Shown: positions 1 to 9,231, counted from the first letter of the stretch. The stretch: DNA of 64,000 nt from Streptomyces sp. NBC_00433 (GCA_036015235.1 CP107926.1:5909501-5973500); one strand, 5' to 3'. The notes: generated by a model from the sequence alone, not told the origin. Translations and numbers: made by a program.

Positions 1-974
1 ACCGTGGGCCCGATGTTGCCGGTGCGGTCGAAGAGTTCGCCGTAGGAGTCCGGGAGGAACCAGGCGCGGTCCTGCCACCCCATGGGAGCGGGGTCGAGAG
101 CGGGGAGCAGTTGGGCCGCGGGCGGCCCCGCGGGCGCGTCGGACGGGTCGGCGTCGCCCGGGAGGACGTATGCGGTGGCGCCGTCGTCCAGGACGACCGC
201 CTGGGCCCCGACCGCCCCGAGCGCCTTGCGGGTCTCGCCCAGGGTCCAGCCCGTCCACCACTTGAGGTCGGCCTCGCTGCCGGGCCCGTACGCCCCCAGC
301 CAGGCCTTCGCGACCGCGGCCCGCGCGGGCTCCGCGGGGACCTCCGGCAGCGGTTCGGCCTTCGCCCAGCGGAATTGCCCGCTGGTCCAGGACCCGGCGG
401 GCTTGCGCCGCTCGATCCGTCCCTCCGCGGCCATCGTGCGGATGATCCGGCTCGCGACGTTCTGCTTGGCCTCGTACGGCTTGCCCCGGGCGACGACGAC
501 CTGTTCGCGCAGCCGCGGTACGAGCCGGGACAGTTCTGCGCCGCTGCTCTCCGGGTGCGCGGCCAGTACCGCGGCGACCTCGGCCTCGACGTCGTCGAGC
601 CACGCGGCGTCCCAGCCGCCGCCGTCCGCGAGGAAAGCGAGCAGGCCCTTGCGCTCCTTGGCCGCGATGCCGCGCCCTGCGGCGGCGTAGACCTCGGGCG
701 CGAAAGCGCGTGGGACGACGAACATCGTGCGGCGCATCGCGAGCATCCGGGTGAGCCCCGGAGGCTGCGCGTACAGCTCCCGCTCCACGGCGGGGACGGC
801 GCCGGCAGGGTCGCCCAGCCGGGCGGCGACGGCGAGGTACACCGTCACCGGATCCGTCGCGTGGACGGCGACCAGCCGCTCCACCACGTCGCCGACCCCG
901 CCTGCCCGCGCCCCGAGCCGCGCCACTGCCCGTGCCCGCCGTGCCTCCGTCGAAAACCGCAGTGCCTGTGCCAT
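1..974 (-). CDS. winged-helix DNA-binding domain protein (HTH_42/YcaQ-AlkZ-like), cut by window edge
   Basis: Reading the minus strand from the ATG at 974 gives an open frame of about 324 codons to the window edge, so the C-terminus is missing. The product starts MAQALRFSTEARRARAVARL and carries the motif MLAMRRTMFVVP and a helix-rich central part (AKQNVASRIIRTMAAEGRIE) followed by GSWTSGQFRWA. This fits the actinobacterial winged-helix proteins of the HTH_42 group, the same superfamily as the crosslink-repair glycosylases YcaQ and AlkZ. Whether this member has glycosylase activity cannot be told from the sequence. It stands upstream of nothing co-directional in the window; the next minus-strand gene (copA) ends 63 bases before its start codon. 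Confidence 0.75.
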   Translation of the reverse strand, partial: MAQALRFSTEARRARAVARLGARAGGVGDVVERLVAVHATDPVTVYLAVAARLGDPAGAVPAVERELYAQPPGLTRMLAMRRTMFVVPRAFAPEVYAAAGRGIAAKERKGLLAFLADGGGWDAAWLDDVEAEVAAVLAAHPESSGAELSRLVPRLREQVVVARGKPYEAKQNVASRIIRTMAAEGRIERRKPAGSWTSGQFRWAKAEPLPEVPAEPARAAVAKAWLGAYGPGSEADLKWWTGWTLGETRKALGAVGAQAVVLDDGATAYVLPGDADPSDAPAGPPAAQLLPALDPAPMGWQDRAWFLPDSYGELFDRTGNIGPT

Positions 975-1037
975 TCGGTCATTCTGACCGCCCGTTCCCG
1001 GCGGCGTGGCATATTGCGCAGGCCCCTGCGCTCCGCC

Positions 1038-3335
1038 TCACTCGGCCAGCGGCGAGAAGGTCCGCAGCCGCAGGCTGTTGCCGACCACGAAGACCGACGA
1101 GAAGGCCATCGCGGCCCCCGCGATCATCGGATTGAGCAGCCCGGCGGCGGCCAGCGGCAAGGCCGCGACGTTGTAGGCGAACGCCCAGAACAGATTCGCC
1201 TTGATCGTCGTGAGCGTCCGCCGCGCCAGCCGGATCGCGTCCGCGGCGACCCGCAGGTCCCCGCGGACGAGCGTGAGGTCGCCCGCCTCGATCGCCGCGT
1301 CCGTCCCCGTCCCCATCGCGAGCCCGAGGTCCGCCTGCGCGAGCGCGGCCGCGTCGTTGACGCCGTCGCCGACCATGGCGACCGTGCGGCCCTCGGCCTG
1401 GAGCCGCCGGATGACGGCGACCTTCTCCTCGGGGAGGACTTCGGCGTGGACATCTGCCGCGTCGATGCCCACCTCCGCGGCCACCGCCGCGGCGACGGCC
1501 GCGTTGTCCCCGGTGAGCAGGACCGGCCGCAGCCCGAGCGCGCGCAGCCGGCGTACGGCCTCCGCGCTGTCCGCCTTGACGGCGTCGGCGACGACCAGGA
1601 CGGCCCTGGCGCGGCCGTCCCAGCCGACGGCCACCGCCGTGCCGCCACCGGCCTGCGCGGCGGCCTTGGCACGTACCAGCTCCGGCGGCAGCGGCTGCGA
1701 CCGGTCGCGCAGCAGCTGCTCGCGCCCGACCAGCACCGTGCGGCCGTCCACCACGCCCTGGACGCCGAGGCCCGGCAGGTTGGTGAAGCCGCCGACGGCG
1801 GGCAGCTCGCCGACCCGGTCCGCTGCCCCCGCGGCGACGGCCCGCGCGACGGGGTGCTCGGAGGCGTGCTCCAGCGCGCCCGCGAGCCGCAGCACGTCCC
1901 CTTCGTCGACGCCGTCTGCGAGCAGCACACCGGTCAGCGTCATCGCACCGGTGGTGACCGTGCCGGTCTTGTCGAGCACGATCGTGTCGACGGCCCGGGT
2001 CGACTCCAGGACCTCGGGGCCCTTGATGAGGATGCCGAGCTGGGCGCCGCGCCCGGTGCCGACCATGAGCGCGGTGGGCGTCGCGAGCCCCAGGGCGCAG
2101 GGGCAGGCGATGATCAGTACGGCGACGGCGGCGGTGAAGGCGGCCTCCGCGCCCTCGCCGAGCGCCAGCCACGCCGCCAGCGTCCCCAGCGCCAGCACGA
2201 TGACGGTGGGCACGAAGACCCCGGAGATGCGGTCGGCGAGTCGCTGGGCGGCTGCCTTGCCGTTCTGCGCGTCCTCCACCAGCCTGGCCATCCTGGACAG
2301 CTGGGTGTCCGCGCCGACCCTGGTGGCCTCCACGACCAGCCGCCCGCCGGCGTTCACCGTGGCGCCGGTGACCCGGTCGCCGGGGCCGACCTCGACCGGC
2401 ACCGACTCGCCGGTGAGCATCGACGCGTCGACGGCCGAGGTGCCGTCCCTCACCAGGCCGTCGGTGGCGATCTTCTCGCCCGGCCGCACGACGAAGTGGT
2501 CGCCGACCGCCAGGTCGCCGATCGGGATCCGCGTCTCACCGCCGGAGCGCAGCACCGCCACGTCCTTGGCGCCGAGTTCGAGCAGCGCCCGCAGCGCGGC
2601 GCCGGCCCGGCGCTTGGCGCGCGCCTCGAAGTAGCGGCCGGCCAGGAGGAAGGCGGTGACCCCGGCGGCCGCCTCCAGGTAGATCTCGCTGCCGCCCTGG
2701 GAGCGGGACACCGTCAGCCGGAAGGCGTCGGTCATACCCGTCATCCCCGCGTCGCCGAAGAAAAGCGCCCACAAGGACCAGCCGAAAGCGGCCAGCGTGC
2801 CGACCGAGACCAGGGTGTCCATGGTGGCGGCGCCATGCCGCAGATTCGTCCAGGCGGCGCGGTGGAAGGGCCACCCTGCGTAGACGACGACGGGCGAGGC
2901 CAGGGTCAGCGACAGCCACTGCCAGTTGTCGAACTGCAGGGCGGGCACCATGGCGAGCACGATCACCGGGACGGCCAGCACGACCGCGGTGGTCAACCGC
3001 TGGCGCAGCGACGTCAGCTCGGCGTCGGCCGCCGGAGCGCCCGCGTCCTGCGGCACCCGGGCGGTGTCGGAGGCGGGCGGTGGGAGGAGCGCTGCGGTGT
3101 AGCCGGTGGCCTCGACCGTCGCGATCAGGTCGGCCACGGCGACGCCGTCGTCGTAGCCGACCTTCGCCTTCTCGGTCGCGTAGTTGACGGTGGCGGTGAC
3201 GCCGTCCATGCGGTTGAGCTTCTTCTCGACCCTGGCGGCGCAGGACGCGCACGTCATGCCGCCGATCTCCAGCTCGACCCACCGGCCGGCCTGCTGCCCG
3301 CCGCCGTTCCCGTGCCGTACGTCCATGGTGCTCAT
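1038..3335 (-). CDS. copA: copper-exporting P1B-type ATPase
   Basis: A 765-residue heavy-metal P-type ATPase that uses ATP to pump Cu(I) out of the cytoplasm. It has one N-terminal heavy-metal-associated domain with GMTCASC (Cys29 and Cys32 bind copper), an actuator TGES motif, the membrane metal-binding motif CPC (in IIACPCALGLATPTA), the phosphorylation motif DKTGT and the hinge GDGVNDAAAL. CPC places it in the copper/silver P1B-1 class. Its length is normal for a single-HMA CopA. It lies 37 bases downstream of a copper chaperone gene on the same strand, so the two form a copZ-copA operon behind CsoR-like sites at 3647-3688. No csoR gene is in the window. Confidence 0.95.
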   Translation of the reverse strand: MSTMDVRHGNGGGQQAGRWVELEIGGMTCASCAARVEKKLNRMDGVTATVNYATEKAKVGYDDGVAVADLIATVEATGYTAALLPPPASDTARVPQDAGAPAADAELTSLRQRLTTAVVLAVPVIVLAMVPALQFDNWQWLSLTLASPVVVYAGWPFHRAAWTNLRHGAATMDTLVSVGTLAAFGWSLWALFFGDAGMTGMTDAFRLTVSRSQGGSEIYLEAAAGVTAFLLAGRYFEARAKRRAGAALRALLELGAKDVAVLRSGGETRIPIGDLAVGDHFVVRPGEKIATDGLVRDGTSAVDASMLTGESVPVEVGPGDRVTGATVNAGGRLVVEATRVGADTQLSRMARLVEDAQNGKAAAQRLADRISGVFVPTVIVLALGTLAAWLALGEGAEAAFTAAVAVLIIACPCALGLATPTALMVGTGRGAQLGILIKGPEVLESTRAVDTIVLDKTGTVTTGAMTLTGVLLADGVDEGDVLRLAGALEHASEHPVARAVAAGAADRVGELPAVGGFTNLPGLGVQGVVDGRTVLVGREQLLRDRSQPLPPELVRAKAAAQAGGGTAVAVGWDGRARAVLVVADAVKADSAEAVRRLRALGLRPVLLTGDNAAVAAAVAAEVGIDAADVHAEVLPEEKVAVIRRLQAEGRTVAMVGDGVNDAAALAQADLGLAMGTGTDAAIEAGDLTLVRGDLRVAADAIRLARRTLTTIKANLFWAFAYNVAALPLAAAGLLNPMIAGAAMAFSSVFVVGNSLRLRTFSPLAE

Positions 3336-3372
3336 ACCGCTCCCCTTGCCGCTCCCCCCTCGCCGTATGCGG

Positions 3373-3585
3373 TCAGGCCCGCCCGACCAGCTCGTAGCCC
3401 GCCTCGTCGACCGCCGCCCGTACCCTTTCGTCGTCCACCGAGCCTTCCGAGCCGATGGTCAGCAGACCGGTCGAGGCGACCGCCTTCACGGAGATGACGC
3501 CGGGGATCGCGGTGACCTCGCGGGTGACCGCGGACTCGCAGTGGCCGCAGCTCATTCCGGACACCGAGTAGACGACATCGCTCAT
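3373..3585 (-). CDS. copZ: copper chaperone, heavy-metal-associated domain protein
   Basis: A 70-residue protein consisting of one HMA fold: MSDVVYSVSG followed by the copper-binding motif MSCGHC (Cys13 and Cys16), then the usual GV...V repeat and a terminal EAGYEL. CopZ proteins hand Cu(I) to CopA. The frame is open further upstream (to 3723), but ATG 3585 gives the normal chaperone length and a family-like N-terminus, so I chose it. The longer form would run through the operator region. First gene of the copZ-copA operon. Confidence 0.92.
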   Translation of the reverse strand: MSDVVYSVSGMSCGHCESAVTREVTAIPGVISVKAVASTGLLTIGSEGSVDDERVRAAVDEAGYELVGRA

Positions 3586-3646
3586 GGTCCTGCTCCTCGT
3601 CTCGTGGCCGGGGACGGCTCGTTCCATCCCCTCTCTTCGCCAGCTT

Positions 3647-3688
3647 ATACCCCCCCTGGGTATTCCGACGAAGACCCCCCAGGGGTAT
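3647..3688 (-). promoter_or_regulatory. CsoR-type copper operator pair upstream of copZ
   Basis: The inverted repeat ATACCCCCCCTGGGTAT lies at 3647-3663, and a second, imperfect element containing ACCCCCCAGGGGTAT lies at about 3674-3688, 25 bases further from the gene. C/G-tract palindromes flanked by ATAC/GTAT are the known binding signature of the copper-sensing repressor CsoR in actinobacteria. The near site begins 61 bases before the copZ start codon. Copper would release CsoR and derepress copZ-copA. Assignment is by motif resemblance only. Confidence 0.7.
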
Positions 3689-3712
3689 GGCGCCGCAATG
3701 CGCGCAGCCGGC

Positions 3713-4156
3713 TCACTCGTCACCCGCCAGCCGGTCGAGCAGCGCCGCGGCCAGCCGCAGCACCTCGCGCTCGGTGTCGTTCAGCTCGGTCTCCATCCGC
3801 TCGCGCAGCCATGTGTCGCCGTGGCGGACGTCGCGGGCCATGGCGGCGAAGCCGCGCTCGGTCAGTTCCACGACGTATTGCCGGCCGTCCGCCGCGTCCC
3901 TGGTCCTGCTCACCATCCCGTCCGCGGCCAGCGCGGCCAGCGTCCTGGTCAGCGACTGCGGCTGTACGTGCAGCGCCGTCGCCATGGCGCCGGGCGTGGC
4001 CGGACCCGAGCGGTAGAGGTGCGCGAGCACGTTGAGGCGCCCGGTGGGCAGGCCGTCCTGCGACCGCTCGGCGCGCATCCTGCGGGTCAGCCGGTGGACC
4101 GCGCGGCGCAGCACGGCGGCGGGGTCCTGGGGCGGAGGAGGGAACATGGCGGCCAT
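3713..4156 (-). CDS. MarR-family transcriptional regulator
   Basis: A 147-residue winged-helix regulator. The core GRLNVLAHLYRSGPATPGAMA, then QSLTRTLAALAADGMVSRTRD (recognition helix and wing) and DGRQYVVELTERG, is the MarR layout, with long N- and C-terminal helices for dimerisation. The start could also be the internal ATG three codons on (4147); neither has a clear ribosome-binding site. It is divergent from the FUSC membrane protein at 4264 with about 107 bases between them, so it may control that gene as well as itself. No ligand can be inferred. Confidence 0.9.
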   Translation of the reverse strand: MAAMFPPPPQDPAAVLRRAVHRLTRRMRAERSQDGLPTGRLNVLAHLYRSGPATPGAMATALHVQPQSLTRTLAALAADGMVSRTRDAADGRQYVVELTERGFAAMARDVRHGDTWLRERMETELNDTEREVLRLAAALLDRLAGDE

Positions 4157-4263
4157 TTTCGTAAGCTCGGCGTACTATCTTCATCGGGTTGGTGTTGGTG
4201 TGTTGGCGTTCTTGTCCGGTCTCATGACCGGCATACCGGTGGCGTAGTCGTACGCCAGGCGTA

Positions 4264-6270
4264 GTGGACGGTGAGGGGATGGCACAGCCCGTACGGGACC
4301 GGCTGCGGATGCTCGACCCAGGGCGGGTCCGGCTGCGGATCGCCGCCCGCACGATCCTGGCGGCGCTCGCCGCCGTGCTGGCCGCCGTGGCAATGTGCCG
4401 AGCCGCGGATCTGCCCGGCGCGATCGTGGTGATGGCGACCGTCGTCACCGTCACACTCTCGCGCACCCTGCACGCGACCAGCCTCGCGCATCGGCTCTCC
4501 GCTCTCCTCTACGTCCCCGCGATCGGCCTGCTGGCCGCTTACGTGGGGCGCTTCATGCTCCACCACGCATGGTGGGGCGCGGCAACGTACGTCGCCGCGG
4601 TCGGCGCGTCACGCTACCTGCTGCGTTTCGGCGGCCATATACGCCGCCTCGGGCGGCTGGCCCTCACCCCGCTCATCGCGGTCATGGTCGTACCCGTACC
4701 GCCGAGCGCCGCCAAAGCCGCCGGGCCGGTGTGGGGAGCGGTGGCCGGTGTGATGGCCGTCGCCTGCGTCCTGCTCTCCCAGGCCGCACTCCCCACCCGT
4801 CCCACCCGCGAGGCAGCCGCGTCCGCTCTCGACCTGACCCGGGCCGCCCGCCACCTGCGCACCCTTCCCCCGGGCACCCCACGCCACGCCCGCGCGGCCC
4901 TCGCCCTGCACCGCGCCGCCCTGACCACCGAGGACCGCCTCGACGCCGCCGACCTGCCCCCGTCCGGCCCCCTGGCCGCGCTCGCCACGGCGGTCCTCCA
5001 CGCGGAAGTCCTCGCTCATGGGGCGGGGGGCGCATTGCCGCGGCAATGTACGCCGGATCCCGCGGCCCCGGTCGGAGGACCGGAGGCGGCGCCTCTGGCG
5101 GCGGTGGGCGACGGGTCGGACGTTGCGGCGCCGGGAGTGGGAGGCGCGGCCGGTATTGCGGAGCCGTCGCGGCGAGTGGTCACGGCCGCCGGGGACGGTG
5201 CGTCCGGCCCCGACACCCGGGTGGACGCCGCCCTCGCCCGAGCCCTGGACGAGGTCGAAGCGGCGGCGGCAGCCGTACGGGCCATCCCCGCGCGGGCGCT
5301 CCCGGCGCCGGAACCACCCCGCCCCCCGGCCAGGAAGGGGCTGCAACCCCACACACGCCTCAGCGTGCAGCTGACCGTGGCAATGGCCGCGGCTTTCGCC
5401 GTCGGCCACCTCCTCTTCCCCCACCACTGGACCTGGACCGTGATCACGGCCTTCGTCGTGTGCGGCGCCGCCCGCGCGCGCGGCGACGTGGTGCATCGCA
5501 GCGGGTTGCGCGTGGCCGGAGCCTTCGCCGGCGCCGTCACCGGCACATTCGTCGCCCAGCCGGTCGCGGACGTGCCGCCCGCCGCCGTGGCGGTGATCTT
5601 GTGCTACCTCTTCGTCGGCACCTGGCTGCGCGACGTGAGCTACGCGGTGTGGGCCTTCTGCGTGACCAGCCTGCTCGCGGTGCTCTACTCGCTGAACGGC
5701 GAGCAGGGCGCGGCCCTGCTCCTCCAGCGTCCCGAGGGCATCCTGGCCGGGTCGGCGTGCGGCATCCTGGCGGCGTATTTCGTACTGCCGCTCCCCACGG
5801 AGACGGTGATGCGGGGGCGGGCAGCCCGCACCTTGCAGGTCCTCCAGGACCTGCTCACCGCGGTGCGCGAACCCCACCCGGAGCCGGCCGCGCTGCGGCA
5901 GCTCACCCGCGCCCTCGACCGCGCGGCGCGGGACCTCGGCGACGCGGCGGCCTCGGCGAGAGCGCATCGCGCGCTCTTCCGCCGCCGCGCCCCGGCCGGC
6001 GCGGCGCCGCACCCCGCGGACTGGGCGGACACGCTGGCGCTGTGCGTCCGCGAGGCGCGGGCGCTGGCCGCCACACCTCCGCCCGACCTCGCCGCGGCCC
6101 GCCCCCACCTCGTCCTGACCTCCCGCAATCTCGGCCAGGTCCGCCGCCGCCTGGGCCACCGCCCGGACGCCACGCCTCCGCGCCCGTCCACCGCCCCGCT
6201 CCCGCCCCACCTCCACCGCCTGAACGCGGCCTTGGCCGACCTCTACCGCCAGCTCCCCGCCCCCGCCTGA
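4264..6270 (+). CDS. FUSC-family (aromatic acid exporter-like) integral membrane protein
   Basis: A 668-residue protein with two hydrophobic blocks. The first spans about residues 18-180, with several short membrane helices. The second, about 365-510, contains HHWTWTVITAFVVCGAARARGDVVHRSGLRVAG split over several helices and resembles the fusaric-acid-resistance core. Between them is a long Ala/Pro-rich soluble segment, and the C-terminus (about 520-668) is cytoplasmic and helical. This two-block plan is typical of FUSC/AaeB-like proteins, which are thought to export aromatic acids; the substrate is unknown here. GTG 4264 gives the longest frame. ATG 4279 is an alternative, with GAGGGG directly against it. 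A divergent MarR gene may regulate it. Confidence 0.8.
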   Translation: MDGEGMAQPVRDRLRMLDPGRVRLRIAARTILAALAAVLAAVAMCRAADLPGAIVVMATVVTVTLSRTLHATSLAHRLSALLYVPAIGLLAAYVGRFMLHHAWWGAATYVAAVGASRYLLRFGGHIRRLGRLALTPLIAVMVVPVPPSAAKAAGPVWGAVAGVMAVACVLLSQAALPTRPTREAAASALDLTRAARHLRTLPPGTPRHARAALALHRAALTTEDRLDAADLPPSGPLAALATAVLHAEVLAHGAGGALPRQCTPDPAAPVGGPEAAPLAAVGDGSDVAAPGVGGAAGIAEPSRRVVTAAGDGASGPDTRVDAALARALDEVEAAAAAVRAIPARALPAPEPPRPPARKGLQPHTRLSVQLTVAMAAAFAVGHLLFPHHWTWTVITAFVVCGAARARGDVVHRSGLRVAGAFAGAVTGTFVAQPVADVPPAAVAVILCYLFVGTWLRDVSYAVWAFCVTSLLAVLYSLNGEQGAALLLQRPEGILAGSACGILAAYFVLPLPTETVMRGRAARTLQVLQDLLTAVREPHPEPAALRQLTRALDRAARDLGDAAASARAHRALFRRRAPAGAAPHPADWADTLALCVREARALAATPPPDLAAARPHLVLTSRNLGQVRRRLGHRPDATPPRPSTAPLPPHLHRLNAALADLYRQLPAPA

Positions 6271-6459
6271 CCCCCGGCCGCGCGCCCGCCCGGCGCGCAC
6301 CCTCCCGCGCGAGGGCGCCCCATGAGGCGGGGGGCCTGAGAGATTGCGCACTCCGCCCGCCACCCCCCGGCGCGAGCGAGACCAGGGCCTCTACTCTGGT
6401 TGGGTCGGCGCGTACCCCCGGGGGACGCGACCCACCCGTTCACACCAGGAGGCGGCACC

Positions 6460-6888
6460 GTGCTGCGCACCATGTTCAAGTCCAAGATCCACCGGGCCAC
6501 CGTGACGCAGGCGGATCTGCATTACGTGGGGTCCGTGACGATCGACGCCGAGTTGATGGATGCCGCCGACCTGCTGCCGGGCGAGTTGGTGCACATCGTG
6601 GACATCACCAACGGCGCCCGGCTGGAGACGTATGTCATCGAGGGCGAGCGCGGCTCCGGCGTGATCGGGATCAACGGCGCCGCGGCACACCTCGTGCACC
6701 CCGGGGACCTGGTGATCCTGATCAGTTACGCGCAGGTCGACGACGCGGAGGCCCGCGCACTGCGACCCGCCGTGGTCCATGTCGACGCCGACAACCGGAT
6801 CATCGCCCTGGGGGACGACACCGCGGAGCCGGCACCCGGCAGCGATTCCGTACGCCCCCCGCACGCGGCGGCCCGCGCGTCCGTCTGA
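6460..6888 (+). CDS. panD: aspartate 1-decarboxylase
   Basis: A 142-residue pyruvoyl enzyme that decarboxylates L-aspartate to beta-alanine for pantothenate and CoA synthesis. The start is GTG 6460 with a perfect AGGAGG at 6447-6452. It begins MLRTMFKSKIHRATVTQ, as in other actinobacterial PanD. The self-cleavage site Gly24-Ser25 is present in YVGSVT; Ser25 becomes the pyruvoyl group. The catalytic/structural stretch ITNGARLETYVIEGERGSG and the motif NGAAAHLVHPGD are intact. The C-terminus carries a short low-complexity tail (about 20 residues). It stands alone; the other pantothenate genes are not in the window. Confidence 0.95.
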   Translation: MLRTMFKSKIHRATVTQADLHYVGSVTIDAELMDAADLLPGELVHIVDITNGARLETYVIEGERGSGVIGINGAAAHLVHPGDLVILISYAQVDDAEARALRPAVVHVDADNRIIALGDDTAEPAPGSDSVRPPHAAARASV

Positions 6889-6944
6889 CCGACGGAGCGT
6901 CCGACCGGCCCTGACTGACAGGGCGTCCGACCGACGGAGCGTCA
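6887..6944. repeat. three imperfect copies of a GACYGACRGRGCGTC unit
   Basis: Just behind panD the units GACCGACGGAGCGTC (6887), GACTGACAGGGCGTC (6913) and GACCGACGGAGCGTC (6929) recur. The first overlaps the panD stop codon. They are short degenerate direct repeats with no function I can assign. Confidence 0.6.
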
Positions 6945-6964
6945 CAGATCCCGCAGGCCGACGG

Positions 6965-7168
6965 CTACGCCGCCGTCACCACCGCGGCGCCCATGACCGG
7001 CCCGGACACCGGGCGTATTCCGCCGCGGGCGCCGCGCGCCGCGGCGGTCCAGCGAGCCCGCAACCGCGCCAGCTCCGCCAGCTCTTCGGCCGTCCACGGC
7101 CGGTCGCCGTGCTCCTGCACATATGCGCGCAGAGCGGCGTTCGCCTGATCGAGACTTCCCCCGTACAT
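6965..7168 (-). CDS. small conserved-type actinobacterial protein, function unknown
   Basis: A 67-residue protein starting MYGGSLDQANAALRAYV and containing the helix RPWTAEELAELARLRARW, followed by a small, hydrophobic tail. The combination of an N-terminal helix with a W-T-x-E-E-L helix is seen in small hypothetical proteins of streptomycetes. ATG 7168 is chosen because the product then begins at the family-like MYGG; the frame is open further upstream but with shadow-like composition. No catalytic motif is visible. Confidence 0.55.
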   Translation of the reverse strand: MYGGSLDQANAALRAYVQEHGDRPWTAEELAELARLRARWTAAARGARGGIRPVSGPVMGAAVVTAA

Positions 7169-7409
7169 GTGAACCACCCTAGACGGGGGCACTGACAATC
7201 CTCGAATCGGTTGACCACCGCCCGTGCCCGCACCGCCACGGTCAGCCAGTCCCCGGCCGGTGCCTCTGACCAGGCCAACGTGCCACCGCCGAGCGTGGGA
7301 ACGCTGATTGTCGGTGGCTGATGCCATGCTGAGTGTGAGGGAGGACACAGCGTCCAAATCCGGCAGATCGATCGCCTCACCGATCACTCGGCCCACGGAG
7401 GTCTCCATC

Positions 7410-8219
7410 ATGCTCACCAACGACTACGTGCCTGGCACACCCAACTGGGTGGACCTGGGCAGCCGCGACGTGACGGCGGCGGCCGCCTTCTACGGTGACC
7501 TGTTCGGCTGGCAGTTCCAGTCGGCGGGGCCGGAGACGGGGGGCTACGGGATGTTCCAGCGGGACGGCGAGACCGTCGCGGCGCTCGGCCCGCTCCAGGA
7601 CGAGCACGCCCAGCCCGCCTGGACGGTCTACTTCCACACGGCTGACGCGGACGCCACGACCAAGGCCGTCGAGCAGGCAGGCGGCACCGTCCGCTTCCCG
7701 CCGATGGCGGTCGCCGAGCAGGGCAGGCTCGCCGGCTATTCCGACCCGGCCGGGGCCGAGTTCGCGGTCTGGGAGCCGGGAACGACCGGCGGCCTGGACA
7801 GGGTCGGCGACGGCGGCCTGTGCTGGACGGAGCTTTATACGACGGATGCCGCGAAGGCCAAGCAGTTCTATGGCGCGGTCTTCGACTGGGACTACGAGGA
7901 CATGCCGCTGCCGGGGGACGCGGGCTCCTATGTGGTGGCGTCCCGGTCCGGCGGCGGGCAGCAGGGATCGCACGCCGGCATCATGCAGCTGGGCACGGAC
8001 ATGCTGCCGGAGGGCAGCAGTTACTGGCAGCCGTATTTCTCGGTGGCCGACGTGGACGGGACAGTCGCGAAGACCGCGGCGCGCGGCGGCGCGGTGCTGA
8101 TGCCGGGCACCGACATGGCAGGCGTGGGCAGGATCGCGCTGCTCAGGGACCCGGAGGGCGCCTTCTTCGCGCTGTTGCGGGCGGCGGACCCGCAGAGCCC
8201 GGTGTCCCCGAAGTCCTGA
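7410..8219 (+). CDS. VOC-family protein with two glyoxalase-like domains
   Basis: A 269-residue protein with two vicinal-oxygen-chelate modules, about residues 8-125 (NWVDLGSRDVTAAAAFYGDL) and 140-260 (CWTELYTTDAAKAKQFYGAV). Each module has the typical FYG...FGW/FDW helix and a later strand with DP.GA.F. Such tandem VOC proteins bind metal or small molecules, but the reaction varies by family and is unknown here. Start ATG 7410 has GGAGG at 7397-7401. It converges with the pseudouridine synthase, which ends 8 bases after its stop. Confidence 0.88.
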   Translation: MLTNDYVPGTPNWVDLGSRDVTAAAAFYGDLFGWQFQSAGPETGGYGMFQRDGETVAALGPLQDEHAQPAWTVYFHTADADATTKAVEQAGGTVRFPPMAVAEQGRLAGYSDPAGAEFAVWEPGTTGGLDRVGDGGLCWTELYTTDAAKAKQFYGAVFDWDYEDMPLPGDAGSYVVASRSGGGQQGSHAGIMQLGTDMLPEGSSYWQPYFSVADVDGTVAKTAARGGAVLMPGTDMAGVGRIALLRDPEGAFFALLRAADPQSPVSPKS

Positions 8220-8226
8220 GGGCGGT

Positions 8227-9231
8227 TCAGGCGCCGCCGGCGGGCCAGGCGGCCAGTTGCCGCCCGCTCTCGAAGCGCATCGCCCGCCCGGTCAGCGGGT
8301 CGGTGAATTCGAGTGCCTGGGCCAGCAGTTGCAGCGGCCGGGACCAGTCGTCCGCGTCGGCCTCCGGCAGCAGCCGGGGATAGACGGGGTCGTGCAGCAG
8401 CGGCAGCCCCAGGCCGGCCATGTGCAGCCGCAGTTGGTGGGTCCGCCCGGTCGCGGGCAGCAGCAGGTAGCGGCCGAGGCCGTCGCGGTGGCCGAGCAGT
8501 TCGACACGGCTCTCGGCGTTCGGCGGCCCTTCAGCCTGCTCCTCGGCCGCCATCCGCCCGTGCTCCTTGACGATCCGGCTGCGTACGGTACGCGGCAGCC
8601 GCACCGCCGGGTCGTAGCGGGCCACGCCCTCGTATTCCTTGCGGATCCGCCGGTCCCGGAAGAGCGTCTGGTAGGCGCCGCGGTCCTCGGGGCGTACGAC
8701 GAAGAGCACCAGGCCCGCGGTCAGCCGGTCCAGCCGGTGGGCGGGGGAGAGCAGCGGCAGGCCGAGGCTGTCCCGCAGCCGGGAGAGCGCGGTCTGCGTG
8801 ATGTGCCGGCCGCGCGGCGTGGTGGCCAGGAAGTGCGGCTTGTCGGCGACGACGATCCGCTCGTCGCGGTGGACGACGTCGACCGCGTAGGGCACCACCG
8901 CCTCGGGCGCACGGTCGCGGTGGAACCAGACCCAGCCCCCAGGCTCGTACGGCGTCGCCGCCGCCACCGGCCCTTCCACGGTCACGAACCGCCCGGCGTC
9001 GAGCATCGCCTCCACCCGCTCGGCACCGACCGCGGGACCGTACCGCTCCAGCAGATAGCCCCGTACGGTCGCCCAGCGCCCCGCCCCGTCCCCGGGCATC
9101 CGCACCCTTACGGCGTCCACCCCGGCCCGCTGCGCCAGCGGTGACGGCGGCGCCCTGCGCCCTGCCCTGCGACCCACGCGCGCCACCCCTCTTCCGCTGG
9201 TCCGCCCGTCGCCACGCCGTCCCCGCGGCAC
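8227..9231 (-). CDS. RluA-family RNA pseudouridine synthase
   Basis: A 334-residue enzyme of the RluA group. The catalytic-Asp motif HRLDRLTAGL is present, preceded by VVADKPHFLATTPRGRH and followed by RIRKEYEGVARY and the C-terminal GRTHQLRLHMAGLGLPLLHDPVYP, all family hallmarks. The N-terminal 60 residues are basic and might be over-extended: several in-frame start codons exist and the ribosome-binding site does not decide between them. It isomerises specific uridines in rRNA or tRNA; the target cannot be read from the sequence. Confidence 0.9.
   Translation of the reverse strand: MPRGRRGDGRTSGRGVARVGRRAGRRAPPSPLAQRAGVDAVRVRMPGDGAGRWATVRGYLLERYGPAVGAERVEAMLDAGRFVTVEGPVAAATPYEPGGWVWFHRDRAPEAVVPYAVDVVHRDERIVVADKPHFLATTPRGRHITQTALSRLRDSLGLPLLSPAHRLDRLTAGLVLFVVRPEDRGAYQTLFRDRRIRKEYEGVARYDPAVRLPRTVRSRIVKEHGRMAAEEQAEGPPNAESRVELLGHRDGLGRYLLLPATGRTHQLRLHMAGLGLPLLHDPVYPRLLPEADADDWSRPLQLLAQALEFTDPLTGRAMRFESGRQLAAWPAGGA

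Noticed and set aside
111..3497. Very long plus-strand open frame across the first 3.5 kb
   Set aside because: It is the antisense of the winged-helix and copA genes; its Arg/Gly/Asp-rich sequence has no family motif, and both genes on the other strand are unmistakable.
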